64,000 nt of DNA from Luteimonas suaedae (lineage in GTDB: Bacteria; Pseudomonadota; Gammaproteobacteria; Xanthomonadales; Xanthomonadaceae), in the NCBI RefSeq assembly GCF_008312895.1, contig NZ_VSSP01000003.1, forward strand, positions 186,001-250,000, given 5' to 3'. Positions 60,127 through 64,000 of this stretch are shown in pieces (position 1 is the stretch's first letter; every line of letters starts with the position of its first letter). The notes beneath the pieces were generated by a model. The model ran no database searches. It was given only the letters and a program-made list of their open reading frames with translations, and was not told the DNA's origin. The position numbers were made by a program, and so were the translations under genes.

Positions 60127-62214
60127 ATGCCCCCGAACACGCTTCGCTCCGTCCCCGACCCCGCCCGCCATTTGATATACGCAGCCGTCGCGGCCGCCCT
60201 CGCCTCGGGCACCGCCCAGGCCCAGGATGTCGCCTCCGCGGCCCAGCAGGCCACCACGCTCGACCGGGTCGTGGTCACGGCCGAGAAGCAGGGGCGCTCG
60301 CAGCAGGACACCGCCACCAGCACGGTCGTACTGGACGACCGGGCCCTGCAGTCGCGCGGGCTCGACGACAGCCGCGGCGTGCTGGCCAACGCGGCCAACG
60401 TCACCAGCGTGGGCACCGGCAACTACGCGCCGGCGGTGCGCGGCGTGGACGGCACCGGCCCGGCCCAGGGCGCGGACGCGTTCTTCGCCGGCACCCGGCC
60501 GCGGCTGAACGTGTCGATGGACGGCCGCGCGGTCAGCTACAACGAACTGGTGTTCTCCGGCAGTTCGCTCTGGGACGTGGAACAGGCGGAACTGCTGCGC
60601 GGCCCGCAAAGCCTGCTGCAGGGGCGCAACGCCATCGCCGGCACCCTGGCGATCAAGACCAAGGATCCCGCCTGGGCCCATGAAGGCGGCCTGCGCCTGC
60701 TCGGCGGCGAGCACGGCCGCCGCCAGGGCGCCTTCTATCTGTCCGGGCCCTTCGCCGGCGACCAGGTCGCGTTCCGGCTGGCCGGCGACGTGCAGCGCCA
60801 GGACAGCTACCTGGATTTCACCGGCTTTCCCGGCACGCGCGATCCCGGCAAGTTCGAGAACCGCACCCTGCGCGGCAAGCTGTTGTTCAAGCCCGACGCC
60901 CTGCCCGACTTCAGCGCGCTGCTGACCTTCCAGCACGCCCAGTCGCACGCGCCGCAGGCGGAGATGGTCGCGCGGCCGTTCGAGGACGAAAGGCCCGCCA
61001 CCCCCGAGATGCCGGTGTTCGCACCGCGCACCAACGCCGTCATCGCCGACACCCAGTGGCAGATCGACGACCGCCTGCGCTGGGAGAACCTGCTGACCGC
61101 GACCGACCTGCACGTCGACCGGTTCGCGCCGGCCGGCAGCGGCATCGCCCGGATCGACAACCGCGAATACGTGCTCGAACCGCGCCTGGTGCTGGAACGG
61201 TCCGCCGGTTCGCGGATCGACGGCATCGCCGGGATCTACCTGATGCGTGCCGACCAGGACGAATTCATCGACTTCCCGGTCCACGAGCGCTTCGAGGACC
61301 ACATCCGCACCGAAGCCGTCTACGGCGAAGGCACGATCGCGTTGCGCGAGGACCTGGACCTGACCCTGGGCGCGCGCTACGAGCGCGAGCGCCACCGCCG
61401 CTTCGGCGGCGAGGGCGTGGTGGTCAGCATCGACATCGACAAGGAATACAGCGCCTTCATGCCCAAGCTCGGCCTCGCCTGGCGCCCGAGCGCGGCCTGG
61501 ACCCTGGGCGTGCTCGCCTCACGCGGCTACAACGCCGGCGGCGGCGGCATCACCTTCGAGGTGCCGATCACCAGCTACAGCTTCGACCCCGAGTACGTCG
61601 TCAACTACGAGGCCTATTTCCGCGGCGACCTGGCCGACGGGCGCCTGCAGCTGACCGGCAACCTGTTCCATGGCAGCTACCGCGACATGCAACTGCCGTT
61701 CGACCTCAACCCCGATCCGGGCGTCTGGTCGGTGGTGGTGCGCAATGCCGACCGCGCCCGCAACATGGGCGCCGAACTGGGGGCGCGCTGGCTGGCGCGG
61801 CCGGGCCTGGAGCTGCATGCCGACCTCGGCTACCTGCACACCGAGGTGACGGCGTATCCCGACTCGGGGATCGAGGGCAACGAGTTCGCCCACGCCCCGA
61901 GCTTCACCGGCAATGCCGGCTTCACCTGGCGCGGCGCCGGCGGTTTCGAACTCAGTGCCAATGCGCGCTACTCGGATGCCTACTACTCGGACATCCTCAA
62001 CCGGCCGCTCGGCCGCACCGAACCCTACTGGCTGGCCAACGCCAAGGGCGGCTACCGGTTCGGCAGGACTTATCTCTTCGCCGGCGTCGACAACCTGTTC
62101 GACGAGCGCACGCCGCTGCAGATCGACACCAACGCCCTGGAGCCGACGCCGTTCGACACCGCGGCGCTGCCGCGGCCGCGCAGCTGGTACGCCGGCGTGC
62201 AGGTCGACTGGTGA
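60127..62214 (+). CDS. TonB-dependent outer-membrane receptor
   Basis: A 695-aa receptor for an iron complex, probably a siderophore. Signal peptide of about 32 residues (cleavage near AQAQ), TonB box DRVVVTA at about 46-52, plug domain to about 165 (including ELLRGPQSLLQGRNAIAGTL), then the 22-strand barrel ending in an aromatic residue (GVQVDW). Barrel region shows repeated AYFRG/GNLFHGSYR-type strand patterns. Its Fur-type promoter and the PepSY membrane protein overlapping it downstream support a siderophore role. The cognate siderophore cannot be named. Confidence 0.92.
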   Translation: MPPNTLRSVPDPARHLIYAAVAAALASGTAQAQDVASAAQQATTLDRVVVTAEKQGRSQQDTATSTVVLDDRALQSRGLDDSRGVLANAANVTSVGTGNYAPAVRGVDGTGPAQGADAFFAGTRPRLNVSMDGRAVSYNELVFSGSSLWDVEQAELLRGPQSLLQGRNAIAGTLAIKTKDPAWAHEGGLRLLGGEHGRRQGAFYLSGPFAGDQVAFRLAGDVQRQDSYLDFTGFPGTRDPGKFENRTLRGKLLFKPDALPDFSALLTFQHAQSHAPQAEMVARPFEDERPATPEMPVFAPRTNAVIADTQWQIDDRLRWENLLTATDLHVDRFAPAGSGIARIDNREYVLEPRLVLERSAGSRIDGIAGIYLMRADQDEFIDFPVHERFEDHIRTEAVYGEGTIALREDLDLTLGARYERERHRRFGGEGVVVSIDIDKEYSAFMPKLGLAWRPSAAWTLGVLASRGYNAGGGGITFEVPITSYSFDPEYVVNYEAYFRGDLADGRLQLTGNLFHGSYRDMQLPFDLNPDPGVWSVVVRNADRARNMGAELGARWLARPGLELHADLGYLHTEVTAYPDSGIEGNEFAHAPSFTGNAGFTWRGAGGFELSANARYSDAYYSDILNRPLGRTEPYWLANAKGGYRFGRTYLFAGVDNLFDERTPLQIDTNALEPTPFDTAALPRPRSWYAGVQVDW

Positions 62215-62216
62215 AC

Positions 62217-63362
62217 ATGGACGCGCGCCGCCCCTCGCGCTGGTTCCGGCTGAACCTCTGGCTGCACCGCTGGACCAGCCTGGTCGCCACCGTGCCGTTC
62301 CTGATCCTGTGCCTGACCGGCACGGTGCTGATCTTCCACGAGGAGATCGACGCGGCGATGGGCGTGGTGCCTACCGCGCAGGGCCTGGAGGACGCGCCGC
62401 ACCGGCCGCTGGCCGAATCGGTGGACAACGTGCTGGAGGCATTCCCGGACGAACGCGTGCTCAGCATCGCCCTGGAACCGGAAGAGCACCCGGGCGTCCT
62501 GCTGTTGTTCACCGGTCCCAAGGACGCGCACGGATTCGAGACCTTCAAGCTGCGCTTCGCCCACCTGGCCACCGCGCAGCCGACCGAGCAGGGCGTGGAC
62601 ACCGACAAGACCCTGACGGGATTCCTGCTGGAACTGCACGCGCAGTGGTTCCTGGGCCCGGCCGGCGAACTGATCGGCGCCGCGATCGCCCTGCTGGTGC
62701 TGGTGTCGCTGCTGTCCGGTCTGGTGGTGTACGCGCCGTACGTCAAGCGCATCGCCTTCGGCATCCTGCGCCGCGGCCGCGGGCCGCGCCTGCTGCAGCT
62801 GGACCTGCACAACTTCATCGGCGCGCTGGTGCTGGGCTGGGCCTTCGCCGTCACCGTGACCGGCTTCCTGCTGGGCTTCGGCACCATCGCCACCGGCATC
62901 TGGCAGAACACGGAACTGGCCGCGCTGCAGCAGCGCTATTCGGGCGATCCGGTGGACGCGCGGCGGCCGCCAGCCGACATCGACGCCGTCTACGCGGCGG
63001 CGCTGCGCGCCGCGCCGCCCGGCTGGCACGTCATCTCCGTCGTCTATCCCGATACCGAGTTCTCCACCAACCGGCACTTCACCGTGCTGGTCGGCGGCCA
63101 GGGCCTGGACGAGCGGTTGTTCCGCGTCGCGCTGGTGGATGCCGAGAACGCCCAGGTGCGCACCGTGGTCCAGCTGCCGTGGTACCTGAAAGCGATCGTG
63201 CTGTCGCAGCCGCTGCACTTCGGCGACTACGGCGGCCTGGCGCTGAAGCTGCTGTGGACCGCCTGCACCTGGCTCACCTTGTTCATCACCGCCAACGGGG
63301 CGTGGCTGTGGTGGAACCGCCGGCGCAAGCGCCGCCCGGCGCCGGCCGGAGCACCAGCATGA
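62217..63362 (+). CDS. PepSY-associated TM protein (PiuB-like)
   Basis: A 381-aa inner-membrane protein with four main helices (about residues 16-39, 152-175, 202-225 and 335-360) and a large periplasmic loop. The family's His-bearing starts of helices are visible: LHRWTSLVATVPFLILCLTG, DLHNFIGALVLGWAF and PLHFGDYGG. Relatives (PiuB, FsqB-type) reduce or help release siderophore iron, with haem proposed. GTG 62211 overlaps the receptor's stop (GTGA); ATG 62217 is used here as the more conservative start. It is coupled to both neighbours. Confidence 0.87.
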   Translation: MDARRPSRWFRLNLWLHRWTSLVATVPFLILCLTGTVLIFHEEIDAAMGVVPTAQGLEDAPHRPLAESVDNVLEAFPDERVLSIALEPEEHPGVLLLFTGPKDAHGFETFKLRFAHLATAQPTEQGVDTDKTLTGFLLELHAQWFLGPAGELIGAAIALLVLVSLLSGLVVYAPYVKRIAFGILRRGRGPRLLQLDLHNFIGALVLGWAFAVTVTGFLLGFGTIATGIWQNTELAALQQRYSGDPVDARRPPADIDAVYAAALRAAPPGWHVISVVYPDTEFSTNRHFTVLVGGQGLDERLFRVALVDAENAQVRTVVQLPWYLKAIVLSQPLHFGDYGGLALKLLWTACTWLTLFITANGAWLWWNRRRKRRPAPAGAPA

Positions 63363-63535
63363 AGGGCCGACAGACCCTGTTGCTGGTCACGCTCCTGGCG
63401 CTGGCCTGCATCGCCGGCATCGTCGGCATGCTGCTGGCCGAAGGCGCCTGGGACTGGCTGTTCTTCGCGATGGCCGCATCGCCGCTCGCGGCCGGCGGCA
63501 TGCGCCGGGCCGCCACGCGCCGGAACGCCGCGTAG
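63359..63535 (+). CDS. Two-helix small membrane protein of the TonB operon
   Basis: A 58-aa protein with two hydrophobic helices (about residues 5-26 and 30-48) and a basic C-terminus (MRRAATRRNAA). It overlaps the PepSY gene by four bases, so it is translated with it. Similar short proteins often follow PepSY genes in iron-uptake operons; function unknown. Confidence 0.7.
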   Translation: MKGRQTLLLVTLLALACIAGIVGMLLAEGAWDWLFFAMAASPLAAGGMRRAATRRNAA

Positions 63536-63593
63536 GCGCGACCCGTCCCATGCTGCTTTCATAGTCCCGCATGCACTGGATGACGGTCTGGAG

Positions 63594-64000
63594 TCACGCG
63601 TTGTCCGCCGCCAACCGGGCTTCGATGGCCTCGCGCAAGGCCGGGCCGGACGGCAGGCGCAGGTCGAATTCGTCGCGCAGCACGTCGAGCACGGCGTCGG
63701 CGTCCGGCAGCTCGCGGCGTTCGCTGGGGGCGCCGAGGCGGTGGACGGCGAAGCTGCCGTTGCTCAGGGTCTTGCGCACTCCCGGCCCGGTACGGGCGAC
63801 GCGCAGCTGGCCGGAGAACGACGAATCCGGGTGGGTGGAGACGTACCAGTTGCCGACCTCGAAATCGATCTCCGCCTGCGGCTGCAGATCGAACACGTAC
63901 AGGCCGCGCCACGCGCCCGCCACCTGCGCGCGCAGCAGGTACTGCCCGTCGCGTTCGATCAGGCGGTAGGTTTCGTGCGGGGTGGCCTGCGGCGCGTCGG
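63594..64000 (-). CDS. Arylamine N-acetyltransferase, C-terminal part
   Basis: The 3' end of a gene that runs out of the window at 64000; 135 codons are seen. Features of the NAT C-terminal domain are clear: PHETYRLIERDGQYLLRAQ near the edge, WRGLYVFDLQPQAEIDFEVG, then NWYVSTHPDSSFSGQLRVAR and LSNGSFAVHR. NAT transfers acetyl from acetyl-CoA to aryl amines or hydrazines. The catalytic Cys-His-Asp triad lies in the missing part, so activity cannot be judged. It converges with the TonB operon, 58 bases apart. Confidence 0.88.
   Translation of the reverse strand, partial: DAPQATPHETYRLIERDGQYLLRAQVAGAWRGLYVFDLQPQAEIDFEVGNWYVSTHPDSSFSGQLRVARTGPGVRKTLSNGSFAVHRLGAPSERRELPDADAVLDVLRDEFDLRLPSGPALREAIEARLAADNA

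Overview
The window is about 70% GC and reads as chromosomal DNA of a gammaproteobacterium of the Xanthomonadaceae/Lysobacteraceae type (Lysobacter, Luteimonas or a relative). This rests on an XAC0095-like small protein, many GTAG-headed REP palindromes of the kind known from Stenotrophomonas and Xanthomonas, a TonB-dependent receptor with a PepSY partner, a DUF5671 gene pair, and the high GC itself. No rRNA, tRNA, CRISPR array, prophage or transposase gene was seen. The assignment is inference from gene content.

Layout. 0-10.3 kb: an AI-2E family permease (cut by the window edge), a YCII/DGPF protein, a compact aa3-type oxidase cluster (subunit II, a fused subunit I-III, a small membrane protein, DUF2231), a HemJ/CopD-like protein, a Glu/Leu/Phe/Val dehydrogenase, a double-PepSY periplasmic protein and an MscS channel. 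10.5-16.4 kb: oligopeptidase A, an NTF2-like protein, a secreted LVIVD beta-propeller and an EF-hand protein. 16.7-21.1 kb: a tight four-gene operon (phytanoyl-CoA dioxygenase family, zinc alcohol dehydrogenase, esterase D-like hydrolase, lipoprotein GH13 glycosidase), followed by a 39-bp minisatellite. 21.6-25.7 kb: VOC protein, AraC regulator, HSL-type esterase, MFS exporter. 26-31.6 kb: a stress and DNA-repair block (hemerythrin, three-domain LigD, KTSC protein, manganese catalase, Nei-like glycosylase). 31.7-37.6 kb: serine hydrolase, DUF5671 pair, stress-type SDR, ChaB, divergent LysR/GST pair. 37.8-43.9 kb: acyltransferase and membrane LytTR regulator (divergent), a two-component system, and a divergently placed M23-like protein. 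44-53.1 kb: an accessory-looking run of small regulators (XRE, CopG, ECF sigma, two ArsR, AraC) with SRPBCC, VOC and DGPF proteins; one ArsR-SRPBCC unit is duplicated and its second SRPBCC copy is broken. 53.7-58 kb: a two-gene RND pump. 58.6-63.5 kb: a YcaQ-like protein and a Fur-boxed TonB receptor/PepSY/small protein operon. The right edge holds the end of an arylamine N-acetyltransferase gene.

How parts fit together. The oxidase cluster, the TonB/PepSY operon and the RND pair each look like self-contained transcription units. The 26-36 kb genes share a theme of surviving oxidative or desiccation damage, although no ku gene is present here. The intergenic DNA is rich in paired GTAG repeats (REPINs); several full elements are 142 bp with a conserved asymmetric core, so they are likely mobilised by a RAYT transposase encoded elsewhere.

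Points most worth a second look: the oxidase subunit I has Gln where the K-channel Lys is expected; the four-gene dioxygenase/dehydrogenase/esterase/glycosidase operon has no recognised pathway; and the ArsR-SRPBCC duplication was disabled by an 11-bp slippage and fused to response-regulator debris. All residue-level statements were made by eye, without alignment or database search.
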